From Aphelenchoides besseyi (lineage: Eukaryota; Nematoda; Chromadorea; Rhabditida; Aphelenchoididae): a DNA stretch of 64,000 nucleotides. The stretch lies in assembly GCA_024699855.1 (NCBI GenBank), contig JAMPIQ010000001.1, positions 17,546,001 through 17,610,000 of the forward strand, given 5' to 3'. Shown here piece by piece: positions 45,642 to 57,048 of the stretch. The translations under genes and the position numbers were made by a program. Numbering within the stretch: the stretch's first letter is position 1; every line of letters starts with the position of its first letter. The notes beneath the pieces are model-generated. The model made no database searches. It had not been told where the DNA came from and saw only the letters and a list, made by a program, of their open reading frames with translations.

Positions 45642-46947
45642 GTGGGAGACGTCAAAGACCAATTTGTCTCCGAGACGGATATTAGCGCGTTCAGTTCTCC
45701 TTCAACTTTCTTGGCACCACGATTGGCCGACAAAAGACGGTCGTTTGTTTTTCGCATCGCGCCGTCGACATCGCAGTCCACGACTTTCTCGTGGCAAAAT
45801 CGACCGAATGGATTTTATGGACGACATGATCGCCTCCACGACTCCGAAGCACTGGTTCGACGTAACGCCGTTTCGGCTGTGGACACCCTTTTCGCTTTGA
45901 TCGAGCGAGAGATTCTGAAGGTCCGAAACCTCATTCCGCGTGTCGACTTATCGGAAATCGGCAAGAAAGTGGTGGAGCAGCTTCCGAAATGGTGGGACCA
46001 GATGTTGGAGTTTCTGTCCAAGCTATCCGGCAAGTGAGTTTTGTTGTTTGTTTTCGTGTTCTAGTTTCTGTTTCCAGTCATCAGCAACGTACGTTGGCCG
46101 GAAAGGATGCGCTCTTGGACACCGATTTGCTGAACTTCGAACGGGTTTCGTTGGCCGACGATTCCGGTTATTTGGATTCGATTTCTTTGGGCAACTCGAC
46201 CGTTTGCACGGCAGCGGACAACAAACGTCTTGCCGAACTGGAGGCCCAATTGGCCGAGTTGCGATCCACCGTCAGTATCTTGACAAGCGCGTTGCAACAG
46301 CGTTCGGGAACTCAGGTTTGCTCGACTGCTTCGTTTCCATCATTTGCGTCTTTCAGTCCGGACATTCACCTTCTCCACCTCCCGACCCCGCAAAAAACGG
46401 ATCGATTCCTCCAGTTAGTTTGATTTTCTTGTCATTGTTTTGATTCGTCTTTCAGGTCGCCAAAAACGTTCCTCTACCACCTCCTTTGCCTGTCAAATCG
46501 ACTTCTGTTCCAGTTGCTCCGCCTCTTCCGAACTCAAAGACCGCCGTTCCAGTGGACAAGCCGACGCTTGAACCGAAAGATGCTGACGAGGAGAAGGAGA
46601 ATCTGCCCAAGGAAGCGAATCCGCTCGAGTCGACTGGTGGCGATCTGATGTCCGCATTGGCGGCCGCGCTGAAGAAACGCCGCAAAAGTAAGCGAGCTCG
46701 TTCATTGAACGACTTCATTCGGATTTCAGTGATGGGCAGCGGAGTGTCGACGAGCAAGTTCGACGAACTGGAGAAACCGAAACTCGGACTCAACTCCACC
46801 GGCGACCATTTGCTCTGTGCAATAAGAAAAGGTAAGGAGACAGACCTTTACATTCAGGTTTCCATTTGGTTTTAGGTTCCACCACCAGAAGTGAACGATT
46901 CTCACGATTCCGACTGGTTCGAACGGGACGACGAGGATTGGCGTTAG
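45642..46947 (+). CDS. Proline-rich coiled-coil protein, possibly MTFR-like
   Basis: Five exons with 45-55 bp introns. Order: a helical part (AVSAVDTLFALIEREILKV, KKVVEQLPKWWDQMLEFL), a coiled coil (NKRLAELEAQLAELRSTVSIL), a proline-rich part (NVPLPPPLPVKSTSVPVAPP), an acidic linker (DADEEKENLPKEANPLES), then GGDLMSALAAALKKRRK, and the end DWFERDDEDWR at TAG 46945. A coiled coil followed by polyproline and an LxxALKKR motif recalls mitochondrial fission regulator proteins (MTFR1/2); the LMSALAAALKKRR motif also resembles a WH2 actin-binding motif. Neither match is firm. No ATG occurs in frame before residue 120 or so, so the real first exon is unidentified, perhaps joined at the CTAAG near 45627. 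Confidence 0.5.
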
Positions 46948-47389
46948 ACTCACTAGAATTCGTTTTTGTATCGGGTTTCTTTTTTCAATCACATCGCCTT
47001 TACACTTCTGTCCCCTAACCTCAGTCTAATCAAAGATCTAAATCGACCACTGCTTTACGTTTCTGTCCTGTCCATCGTTCCGTCGTACTCCAGAGTTTTT
47101 TGCATCGGAATACAGCGTAACGTAGAAACTAGTGTCTTTTGTGTTGCAATGGATTAGCGGAATCTTTTATTGAGAAAACAAACATCAACAAAAAAAAGAA
47201 GACGTTTGAACCTGTGACTTATCGTTCCTGAATATTCGAAAATGTTTTGCCCGAAGAGAGTGCTGACCGATTTACTAGACAGGTTTATTGTGTGCAATTA
47301 CAAAACAAATAAATAGTAGTGCAGAGCGGAGGGAGAGGCACAACCCAAGAAACAATCAGACGGCCGCAATCCATGGGCCGAGCGGGAAG

Positions 47390-47899
47390 TCAGAAAACCA
47401 AAAGAGTGCCGTGCGGAACTAACGAAGGACTCAACATATCGTATACGCAGCCTTGAAGCATTTCGTTTGCTTTTTCGTCTGCGACTGAAAAAAAAACAAA
47501 GTAGAAAAATAACTTACATTTTCCGTAGTTTTCTAATGTTTTTACCAATTCACTCGATGGCCGCTCCTGATCGGCCAGTGAATCGCTCGACAGAGAGCGA
47601 TCAGACCTTTGCAAAAGAACAGTAGGTCACCTTTTGTTATTTGTATCTTGTTCTTCTGAATCGTCTTCTTCTGTTTCTCCACTTCTTTCTTTGCACAATC
47701 AAGTGCAAACTTTAAGCCAGTGTTTTCTGCCTTCAACGTTCGAATTTCTTCGTAATATTCCTACATGTTGGGCGAATGCTGCAATGCCAACTCGGCGCTC
47801 AAATCCTCATTTGAAAACCAAAGGTTGTCGAGAAGAACAAACGGAGAACTTACCGAGAACATTCGATTGATCGTTCCAAGAGATGTCGTTGTTTTCCAT
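47390..47899 (-). CDS. Small coiled-coil protein
   Basis: ATG 47899 (MENNDISWNDQSNVLG) begins a three- or four-exon gene of about 130 residues. The second exon is a clear coiled coil: EYYEEIRTLKAENTGLKFAL then KKEVEKQKKTIQKNKIQIT. A Ser-rich, acidic stretch follows (SDRSLSSDSLADQERPSS, ELVKTLENYGK), then the last exon after a T-rich acceptor, EKANEMLQGCVYDMLSPSL, ending at 47390. The join between the coiled coil and the Ser-rich exon (about 47600-47630) is unclear because the best GT-AG pair is only about 24 bp. Family not recognised. Possibly a small adaptor or centrosomal type protein, which is a guess from the coiled coil alone. Confidence 0.45.
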
Positions 47900-48334
47900 T
47901 GTTTTCGAACACGATGATAACCAAAAAACAGAAATGGTGATGGAAATCGACGCTCCAGCGCCTACGATTCGAACGAAACTCCCGCCATTGGCTTAATGTT
48001 TTCCGTTTCAAAGACAAATCTTGTCATTTGATGTCAACAAAACTTCTGGTTCTTCCAGCAATGTCTCCGTCAATACTCCCAAGCATCTTAATGAAATGGA
48101 GTCCAAGTGAATACCTCGGGAAACACTCAATCTTATGACTGTCACTTTTCAAACAAATTGCCTATAACCAGGCTTGTGAATTGGCGTTGACTTGACGATT
48201 TGCAGTAAACAGCTTCGAGCCTATAGAAAAGTATTTGGAAATAAGTGTTAATACAAGCTTTGAATTAGGTGGTAAACATTTTAAACTTCATTCTCCATTC
48301 TAAAGAGTTTCATAGTCAATCGGAGGTACTCGAC

Positions 48335-48896
48335 TTTAGGCGATTTCCGACTATATGTTCGACTCCATTTCTGCTCTCGGTCAAGTTCAGCTCTCTAGAC
48401 TTTTAGGATCATAATCTCCTAATCTCTTTAATATTTGTGCCAAATTGCAAGTGACAATCATCAACGGGAAGGTCTGCACAAACTTTTGCAATTTTGGACG
48501 ATTTTTGACAAATCTTTCGGCTTTGAAGTGCTCTCATTTCTCTCTCACTTGTCCAGTAGCTACAATTTAAAACACAATAGATAGCTAGTTTATTGGAATT
48601 TTCATTGAGATAATATAAGCAATGATTGTTGCCAGAATCTCCGAACTACATCGGTTTGTGTGATGGACGTACTATATAAGGGAATGGGGGGTGTTGTGTA
48701 TTTTAGCTTGTTGGCTGATCGGATTCTGTTGATATTCATAGGGTTTTGAGTTCATCAGTAGTGTTTGTTGTTCTGTTAGTTACAGGCGTTTACAGTCACT
48801 GATTCTCCAGTTGTAGTCAATGGAAGCTGGTTTCTCAGTGGTTGATGTCTGATAGTTGACATTCTTCTCTGTTACCTTTTCAGGTCAATTGCTTCT
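48335..48896 (+). repeat. Dispersed repeat, copy 2
   Basis: Second copy of the repeat at 41955-42520, same orientation, 6.4 kb away. Conserved block 48476-48896; left part 48335-48475 diverged. The same Sm-like AATTTTGG and GATTT/AAATC hairpin occur at its start (about 48490-48515). No coding frame. Confidence 0.75.
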
Positions 48897-49596
48897 GCTG
48901 ATTGTCTTATGAATACGAACTTTATGAATTTACTGTTGTAGAAATATGTTTTGGATAGTTTTATATTTCAAAAAGTGAACTCAAACGAAACCCATTTGTG
49001 AGTATTTTTGCTGTTTTCAGCTCACTGTGTTTGTTCAAGTCGATGAGATCAGCAATGGGCACGTAATCTCGAGGTTCCGTGATTCCAAACGTTGTTATCA
49101 AGTGCTTACAAGTGACTATCAATTAGAGCTTGCTGAATGTTTGAATTACGATTTCAGTCCGTTCCCAATGTCGCAACTTCAATTCATTTTTATGAGAAGA
49201 ACTCTCAGCATTCTAATCAATTAGTAACATCGGCATTCGATTTCAGATTCTCCGTCTGTGAATCTGATGAAGAAGCGAGCAGATTAGTAGTTCCATTCCT
49301 ACACTCCCGAGTCTCAATTGAAGTCCTTCGATCTTCGGAGGTTTGTTCTTTTGGTGACTGAACTCTATGGTTGAAAGGCGACTCGCAGCAACTCGATTGA
49401 CATTTAGATTTGGATTCGAAGAGAAAGTGTTTTGGCGCCTTTATGGAAAAATGCAGAGATGTTTTCCTGCGACGATTGAAAGCAACTAGTTCGCGTTTTC
49501 GCTTCGAATTGCAGCTGTGAACCTTCGATTTTTTTGTTATTTCGCGTTTACATTCTGCTGATTACTGACGAGTGTTCTTGCAGCATCTACTTCTTC
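48897..49596. other. Stretch between repeat copy 2 and the MATH-BTB gene
   Basis: About 700 bp. Two overlapping + frames (49027-49224, 49137-49361) follow a TTTTCAG near 49020 but have no motif and no clear partner exons. They could be a diverged fragment or noise. Holds the promoter of the MATH-BTB gene. Confidence 0.4.
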
Positions 49597-51167
49597 ATGG
49601 CTTCGATCTTTGCTTCTGATTATTCGAACGTTGCGGTTTGGCGCATTGATGATTTTGCCGCTAAATACCAACAGTCAATTGACGGAGATCGGATGAGCAG
49701 CGAACCGTTTGCCTTCGAGCATCCGGAATTTGGGAAAATCGAATTTTATTTGAAAATTATGCCAAAAGTAAAGAGCCGTCCAAATTCTTTTTTTCTTTCT
49801 ATGCAAATTACGGCAACACCATCGGTCTTCTCAATTTCCATGGATTGCAGCGTGTGGATAAAGACTGAGGACAAGAAGTGTAGTGAAGCAGGAAGTAAGT
49901 TGGTTTCCATTTCATTCGACTGTTTAGTATTTCAGGTGAAGCTCTTTCTTTCAACAATAAGAACGCCTGTCATGGATGGTCAACGTTTTTGTATTATGAA
50001 GAGAAGTCCAAGTTTATTCATGCATCAACGGTCTTCATTTGCTTTCAACTGCCGTATCCAGTGAAGTCAATTGGTTCAGTTTCTACGAACAATACCCACT
50101 ATCAATGGACAATTTCCGATTTCGAATCGCGTTTCAAGTCGGCGCAGTTCAAAACCTCGTGGCAAAGCGACACATTCACTGTTCCTAAGTTCAAAGACGT
50201 CGAATTTGCACTTAAATTTTGCCCAAAAGGAGACAATGAAGAATATAAAAATGAATGTGCTCTTTATCTGGTAATCAAAGATCTTGCTGAGTACTCGAAG
50301 GTATCAGTTCAATACGATTTGTGGATCAAAAACTCAAAACGTCGATTTCACAAAATTAGTGAGTTTCCTTTTACTCACCTTCACCTTTCTGAGCTTTAGG
50401 TTTCAATTGCGCTCATACAACTGTTAGTGGTTATGGATTTTCGGGTTATGTGAATCAAGAACATCTCTACGCATTTGCTCAGAATGAACCGTTTGATGTC
50501 TGCTGCAACGTTCGACCGATCATTGAAACGAACTCATGTTTCCATTGTGTTTCTTCTCGCAGTGAACTTGGATCGCTTTTCAACAATCCTCTCTTTGCGG
50601 ATGCAGAGATTCACGTGGAGGACAAAGTTTTCAAGGTCTGTTTTCTTGTTTGTTTCTTACTATCTTGGACTTTAGGTATCACGATTGATGGTTTCTATCA
50701 AATCGCCTGTTTTTCGTGCAATGTTCGACAAAGAGACTCAAGAACAGAAAAGTGGAGTCGTCACGATCAAAGGCTTTGAAGCAGAAATGGTCGAAAAGAT
50801 GCTCATCTACATCTACAAGGGCGAAGTTGCGGACTTGGAAAAGGGTGCTGTTCAGCTTTTGCCGGTCGCCGACTGTTATCAAGTCAACGATCTTGTGGTT
50901 AGTTTCTACCATTGAACAGTTGAACTTGTGGGGTTTCAGAAGAAGTGCTATGATTCGATTCTGTCCAATTTGACCGCCGAGATTGCGCTTCCGATCTTGA
51001 AATTGGCAGTCGAACGTGATCATCTCAAAGACTTCCAAGATCGTGTGTTCAAGTTTGCGCACAAAAACTACAGTGCAATTCGAAAATTGGATTATTGCAA
51101 AGAGTTTATGATCGAACACCCAAAGATCGCCGTCAAGTTGATCAACATCTTTGGCTCATCTAATTGA
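49597..51167 (+). CDS. MATH-MATH-BTB protein (candidate Cullin-3 adaptor)
   Basis: ATG 49597 (MASIFASDYSNVAVWRIDDF). Two MATH-like domains come first: VAVWRIDDFAAKYQQSI to VFICFQLPYPV, then YQWTISDFESRFKS to a diverged end near AHTTVSGYGF. Next is a BTB domain: SLFNNPLFADAEIHVEDKVFK, MVSIKSPVFRAMFDKE, VEKMLIYIYKGEVADL. A BACK-like helical end follows (LPILKLAVERDHLKDFQDRV, IEHPKIAVKLINIFGSSN). In nematodes MATH-BTB proteins recruit substrates to Cullin-3 ubiquitin ligases, MATH binding the target and BTB binding CUL-3. The family is greatly expanded and fast evolving in Caenorhabditis. Doubling of the MATH domain is less common. Five short introns. AATAAA lies near 51268. Confidence 0.82.
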
Positions 51168-51577
51168 ATCTACAAATGCATTGTGTTGTATTGTTTTCCG
51201 AAATGTTACTGTGAATTTTGTTTTTGTTACTTAAACTTAACGTTATAAAGTCATCAAGAGCCCAGCAAATAAACCTTCAATAAACAAAACGATGGGATTG
51301 AAAAAAAGATCTCTGTTTGAGTTGACTAACCAAACTTACTCTGCTCTGCTAGCTTGAGATCATTCGACAGTAAATAGTCGGATACCAGTGAGATTAGTGT
51401 TTATGTAATTTAGATGATATAATAAACAATCTTCCGAAGAAAAGAAGAACACGAAGTTATGATTAGGTGGTAAGGACATTAACAAATATCATAGCGATTA
51501 AGTAGTCGAGGCAAAATGATGTTATAACCCGAAAGCGCAAGAATCAAAGCGAACTCATGGATTTTTTGTTTGATTTT
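51168..51577. other. 3' flank region
   Basis: About 400 bp between the convergent MATH-BTB gene (+) and nuclear receptor locus (-). AATAAA signals near 51268 and 51280. No gene. Confidence 0.5.
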
Positions 51578-52880
51578 CTAAAATAGAAACTTGTTATTTA
51601 ACGGTAAGAACAAGTTGATTACATTTATGTCGTTGAGAAAAAGAACTAGAGTACCTAATCGCAATGGCACGTCACTGTAGTTCTCTTGATAATAGTCTTG
51701 CATTTCTCTGAATAAAATCGAGATTTGCTTATTGATTTCTCGAGACTTTGGCAAAATCTCTTTTGCTCCTTTCAGGAACATGAGTAAGGTAAGAGTCGAG
51801 AATTCAGCTCTGTCCAAATGAGTGGCATGGAATCGTCGAGCCACTTTCAGTCCATTTTTCAACATTTCATATCCGAATCTAAACAAACGATTAGATTCCA
51901 GAACTATTATTTCGATTACCGAGCAGCCACGGGAACGTTCTTCAGGTTGTGACGAGACAGAAAGTCCGAACAGTCGTCGAAGGTAATCGGAATATAGCCT
52001 CGATCGCTGAAAAAACACACGTCGATTTGATGGCCACTACATTGGAGTGTGGAAGCGACTGCAGAAAGAAAAAGCCATCGATAATAGACTCGCCCAGCAA
52101 TTTGAATTTGTTCGAGAAGATTCAAACCAACGTTTTCGAAGACTGTCTGTTTCATGAAAATCAACAGAACTTCGAACTCCGACTCCTTCGATAGCTCCGA
52201 CTGATTGAAATCCGGTTTGCATTGTCCCTATTTCATTCGTGTCTAAACACGAAGCTTTGAGCATACTCAGGTCCAAGTGTCTTACATTGTACTTAGCAGA
52301 AAGTTTATCCATTATTGAGAGCTTGTTTAGAAATGTTGCTTGACGAGCAGCAACAATTTTTTAAAGCAAAGTCGAGTCGTTAAATTGATCTGCATCAGCC
52401 AACAGTTTACGTTTCCACAACGAGTCCATGACCATTCCAACTGCAACAATCAAACAACGCTTGTTGATTACTTTCTAGTTGCCAAATAGCCAAAGAAATC
52501 GGAAAACAACAAACCTCGAACACATTTGGTGAATCGACAGCTTTTACAAAGTTTTCGAGTTTCATCAGCTTAAATAGGAAATTAGCCAAGAAGTCAATTT
52601 GGAGACTACCTTCGGCAACACTGCAATCTTGTCATGTACAAAAATACGATCTTCGATGCACGATTGTTCGACGGAAGAAAGCTAAATTCACTGGTCAAAT
52701 TTTTGGAACCCGACCCTTACCTCCACAGGCATTACAACTCAGAACGTTGTAATGTTTTCTTTGTGCTTGACCACCACAGACTAAACATTTAAATCTCGTC
52801 GACGAACTTGCATTGTTGGACTGTTGATGTGAATTGAAGTGTTTATCTTCAGATACAAAAGCCTGAACTTTTTGATTCAT
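51578..52880 (-). pseudogene. Nuclear hormone receptor with in-frame stop codons
   Basis: ATG 52880 (MNQKVQAFVSEDKHF) leads to a nuclear-receptor DNA-binding domain: FKCLVCGGQAQRKHYNVLSC, CNACGAFFRRTIVHRRSYFC, and, after an intron, KLCKSCRFTKCVRVGM. The ligand-binding domain follows (LLEQIQIAGRVYYRWLF, ITFDDCSDFLSRHNLKNV, TLTLLMFLKGAKEILP, EINKQISILFREMQDYY). The frame that keeps this homology contains stops: TGA at 52632-52634 inside the second zinc finger, TAA at 52361-52363 after DQFNDSTLL, and TAG at 52228-52230 if the standard 43-bp intron before it is used. Everything around them still looks like receptor, so inactivation would be recent. Assembly error is less likely for three separate stops but not excluded. 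Confidence 0.65.
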
Positions 52881-53396
52881 AATCGGTGAAAAGAATGATA
52901 GAAGTGAGTTTCGTATTCAGGAACACAACACTATATAAAACTAAACTTTTTGTCGAACAAATTCGATTGGAGCCGCAGGGTAAAATGTTCATTGTATCCC
53001 ACACGCTTATATTTACACACATTTCAAGCGGACGAAGGGTGAGGCAAAGGCGGATGTTTGTTGCCAAACAAAAATGCTCACAAATACGTTCTTCAGCGAA
53101 CATGTTCGGATTAATAAACTGCAACTTGGTCGACGAACCCAACGAATATAAGCAAAGTAATTTGTAGTCAAAATTGTGTCATTAGGTTTATCATCGTGCT
53201 AGAAACTTGTGAAAGTACAAACTCTAAGAGCAAAATTGTAGTCGACTAATGGACGAGAAAGACACAAACAGCAATAAAGTTTCAATAATTATCAATGACA
53301 CTCGTCACTCACTATCAGTTTATGATCCTCGGTTATGTTCAATAGTTCGCTAGCTTTTGCGGTTTGAGTACAACCCTGCGGGTTTTTTGTTTAGCA
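52881..53396. other. Divergent intergenic region
   Basis: About 500 bp between the nuclear receptor locus (-) and the aspartyl-protease-like gene (+). One + frame (52886-53167) is probably chance. Promoter DNA otherwise; no repeat seen. Confidence 0.45.
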
Positions 53397-54751
53397 ATGG
53401 TGTTTGACTTATTTCTTTGTAGTTTCATTGTCTTAACGTTTACAAACGTCGACGCGACTCTTCAATTACCGATTCGTAAAAAAGAGGTGCCTATAGCTTC
53501 GCTATATCATCACAACTTTTCGGTTCAAACCTCAAATTCTCAGTCATTAAGTGACTATTACGGAAGTTTCTACGTTCTTGAATTAACTCTCGGAACACCT
53601 GTGCAAACTTTTCACGTTGCTCTCGAATCGTCGACTTCCGATCTATGGGTTGTAGATTCGGAATGCAAAGAGCAACAATGCAAAGGATATCCGGAGTCCG
53701 GTTATACGAAATCGCAATACGATAAGACGTAAGTTTTGTTTGTTTGTTCGATCAACTTTTTTTAAGAAAGTCCACTACTTACAAGTCAGATGATCGACAG
53801 TTTAATATCACATATCAAAGCGGATTGTCGTGCACCGGTCAGTTAGCAATCGATGTTATCGGGGTTTGTTCGTTTTGAATGTAACAATAACATTTGATTA
53901 GCTCGGTGGTTATAGTTTCGATGATCAAACGTTTGGAGCGGCCATGTCGATACCAGCCGCTTTTGGTTATGTTTCAATTGACGGATACGTTGGATTTGGT
54001 CTCAAGTCTCAAATCGATAGCAATTTAGTGGGTCCAATATTGAATCTGGCCAAACAGTTCGATCAACCTGTTTTCACTATTTGGCTCGACCGGTAATCAT
54101 TAGGACCGTAGATCGTGATTGTTGTGTTCAGTTATTCTGCTCAAACGAACATCGACTCCGGCGGATTGATAACTTTTGGTTCGACGGACGTCAAAAACTG
54201 TGACTCGGACATAACACAAGCGGCGACAAGCTCTTCGGATTCATGGACTTTTGAGTTGGAGAAGTTGGTCCAAAATTATGTGGTGATCATAAGCAAAGGT
54301 TTAGATTTGGATTTGGTAAATATACTTACGATTCGCCAGCAAGTGCCCTACTTAATATCGGAATGTCGTTCATAGGAATTCCTACGAATATCTTTCAAAC
54401 CGTCATGAAAACTTTGAATGCCGATTACGACGACACCTATCAAATGTATACCATTGATTGTGGAAAGAGTGCGAGTTCACCGAAAATGTTGTTCACAGTC
54501 AACGGAAATGAGCTGTTTATTGAAGGCAACGACTATATTCTTGATGTAAGTAGTGAGTGTTGAAACGAATTCAAAGATTTTTGCAGTTTGGATTCGATCT
54601 TGGCAAATGTGGAGTTGCAGTTTTCGACATGTCTACAACACAGATATCCACTGATTGGGTTATTGGTGAAACGTTTTGTCGCATTTATTGCACGACTTTT
54701 GACGTTGGGAATTCACAAGTGGGCTTTACGAGGGCCAAACATTCTCATTAA
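53397..54751 (+). CDS. Aspartyl protease homologue lacking both catalytic Asp (pseudoprotease)
   Basis: ATG 53397 begins a signal peptide (MVFDLFLCSFIVLTFTNV) and a short propeptide. The A1 fold is clear: YYGSFYVLELTLGTPVQTF, FNITYQSGLSCTGQLAIDVI, FGAAMSIPAAFGYVSIDGYV, GFGLKSQIDSNLVGPIL, GGLITFGSTDVKNCDSDI, YTIDCGKSASSPKMLF, WVIGETFCRIYCTTFDVGN and GFTRAKHSH. The first active-site loop reads ALESSTSDLWVV instead of FDTGSS, and the second reads ALLNIGMSFIGIPT instead of DTGTS. Both catalytic aspartates are therefore replaced (Glu and Asn). The frame is intact, with typical introns, which suggests a maintained non-enzymatic protein, perhaps a ligand-binding or decoy role; the role is inference. 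TAA at 54749-54751. Confidence 0.8.
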
Positions 54752-54978
54752 TTAATGTTTGTTGAACAAATTTTCATAGTTAAATTGTCTCTTCCAATCT
54801 CAACGGTTTTTTCAATTTGAGATCGAATCTTAAGTGCTGTGACAGTTGAGTGTAGAGAATGAAACGAAAAGCTGCTAACACAGCTCCTTGTGAACATGTT
54901 TCCAGATTAAAACTCTTATGTTTAGGATACTTTATTATCCGAAATGCAGTGTCAATATATGAAAGAATGTGTGTATGA

Positions 54979-55863
54979 CTAGTTGAGTTCATCAATGAGT
55001 TCGTTGAAATTATACACGTACCAATCGGCCCGTTGCTTCACGACTTCACGCACTTGATTTCCACCGAAACCGATAAAAATGTCGGCAGGAGGTCGAGCTT
55101 CAGCATCAGTGGCACCATCGCCGACCATGACAAGATTTTGATAACTGCGACTACAAGCAACAATCGATATGATCTTTCATTTCCTTTCTCACCTTTCTTT
55201 GAGCAGACCGCAAACTCGTGCTTTCCCGACCGTCTTACTTCCCGAATCACTTGTCGGTTCGTTTCGATCGAAGTCGAGATAGTTTCCCGTTTGATCGAAA
55301 ATCAAACGGTTGGCAAAGATGTGTGAGTCCGGTATTCCAAGATGTCTTGCCACGGGAATGATCAGATCGCGGAATCCGCCGCTCACAAGAAAAACGTCAA
55401 CTTTACGATTGAGAAGCGATCTAATTAGTTCCACAATGCCAGGAGTCAGTTGAATCGGATGTGTGGCCGCGTACTCGTCCAACTGAGCCCGAGTAGGCAA
55501 CATGACTTCCAATCTAAAGTTCCATTGAATGTCATTGGAATGAGGGGGTGGAGTGTTTACCGTGCTTGAAGAGCTTCACGAAATGACATCCCACCACTCA
55601 TTGCCATTTGTGTACAATGAGCCACTTCGTCGCCTTTGCCCAGAAACTTTGCTAACTCGTCGATTGCTTCATCCTACAAGTCAATTGATTACCTTTGGGA
55701 TTTCAACTCATTGACGGCTCACTTGACAGACCGTTGAGTCAACGTCGAAACAAACTGCGTCGGCCGAACGCCAAACTCGGCGCGCGTGCTGCTCAACGGC
55801 GCGTCGACGTTGTGCGGGATCTTCGGCGGAAATCGGACGATGAAAACGCATCTCGTAGCCCAT
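54979..55863 (-). CDS. Phosphoserine phosphatase
   Basis: Last step of serine biosynthesis: hydrolysis of O-phosphoserine by a cytosolic HAD-family enzyme. Chosen start ATG 55863 (MGYEMRFHRPISAEDPAQR). HAD motif I is FDVDSTVC with the nucleophile Asp. DEAIDELAKFLGKGDEVA and MAMSGGMSFREALQARLEVM are the cap helix blocks specific to SerB. VDVFLVSGGFRDLI is motif II, SKTVGKARVCGLLKE has the motif III Lys, and VMVGDGATDAEA is motif IV. The end is DWYVYNFNELIDELN, with TAG at 54979. The open frame extends far upstream of the ATG, with basic residues, so a longer N-terminus or unspliced leader exon is possible. Length from the chosen start matches the usual 225-240 residues. Confidence 0.88.
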
Positions 55864-57048
55864 GACTTTCGATTTCAATTGAACGACCGAACGAAGACAA
55901 CGAACGTGAATGTTGAAGAATCTGAAATGAAGAGGGTCGATAAGCCGGGAGATGTTTTTTCCTGCGACTCGTGATATCGATCCAAAAATCTCAACAAACG
56001 CGTTCACGACAACCCGTCGAATTGATGATCGTTTTGCAGCGGGATTACGCACAAACGAAGATCTTTGCACACGCCGTAGGCGCGTTTTGCGGACGCTTAA
56101 ATAGAAATTAACGTTACGGTAAAGGAGGAACGATGATCGTGACTTTTCGAATTTTGGCAACACCCGCGAAATTGCAAAGTGCACGTTCGGTTTTTGGAAG
56201 CGCGAGAGTTGAACCGAAAAAACGTGCGGTGAAAAGATTGGCCACGCAAAGTCGGACCTCTGCAGATCGAAAACCGCGCTCTTGATTACGCTCGAAGATC
56301 AGAGCACGAATCGCGCAGAGATCGGCGCACAGATAAAACCCAATGGGTCGACTTCGTCGATTGATTCGGGGGTTCCCCCTTTAAATGCGGTTTTATTGAT
56401 CAAAAGCGGGAGTCAGAACACGCAATGCGTCTGTCCGGGACACGTTAGCCGCGACCAATTCGTTCGATCAACGATCATGATAAACACACCTGAACGGCGA
56501 CTAGAAGTTGCAACAAGAAAAAACGAACTTGAACGTTCCGGTGAATTTCATGCGAATTTCAGTGCGCAGACGTGTTTTTGTTCTTCGAATCAACGTGCTT
56601 TTCACAGAACACGAAGACGCGAAAGTTTGCACTTTGTACGGGAATCAGTCAAAAGGGAAGTTCCCGCAAGTGACTTGGCAACGGGAAGAAAAAGTGGAAC
56701 AACAAGTTTCAGGGAATCCGACTGCCATTAGAACGTGGTGACAGTTCAAATGAAGTATTTCAATTTTGGTTGTCGAGGCGGAGATTTGTTGTGTGAGTGT
56801 GTGGGCTCTTCGTTTCGCTTCAGTGATTCTTGACGTTTTCTTTCTTTAATCTTTTAAGTCCCAAAGCAAAGTGGCCATTTGTTCGCAAGCGGTCGCAACT
56901 ATCGTCTTTCTCTCTTTGTCATTCGGACTTGACGGCCAAAATCGATGGAACGAACTCCGACTCGACGGCCATTGACTGACGGTTCTCGTTTTATGCATCA
57001 TTTTGCTTGTGCACTCGATTGTACGAGAGTTTGTTTGTTGAGTTCGCA
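55864..57048. other. Divergent intergenic region with orphan open frames
   Basis: About 1.2 kb between phosphoserine phosphatase (-) and GluRS (+). A 149-codon + frame at 56282-56731 opens at TTG; an overlapping + frame (about 56550-56741, from an ATG) reads MRISVRRRVFVLRINVLF. Neither has splice-linked exons or a clear family, though the second faintly resembles one immunoglobulin-like strand pair. Left unannotated as genes. Confidence 0.4.

Noticed and set aside
56282..56741. 149-codon + ORF and an overlapping frame with a faint Ig-like look
   Set aside because: The longer frame starts at TTG, the shorter has no signal peptide or partner exons; the region is the divergent promoter of two housekeeping genes.
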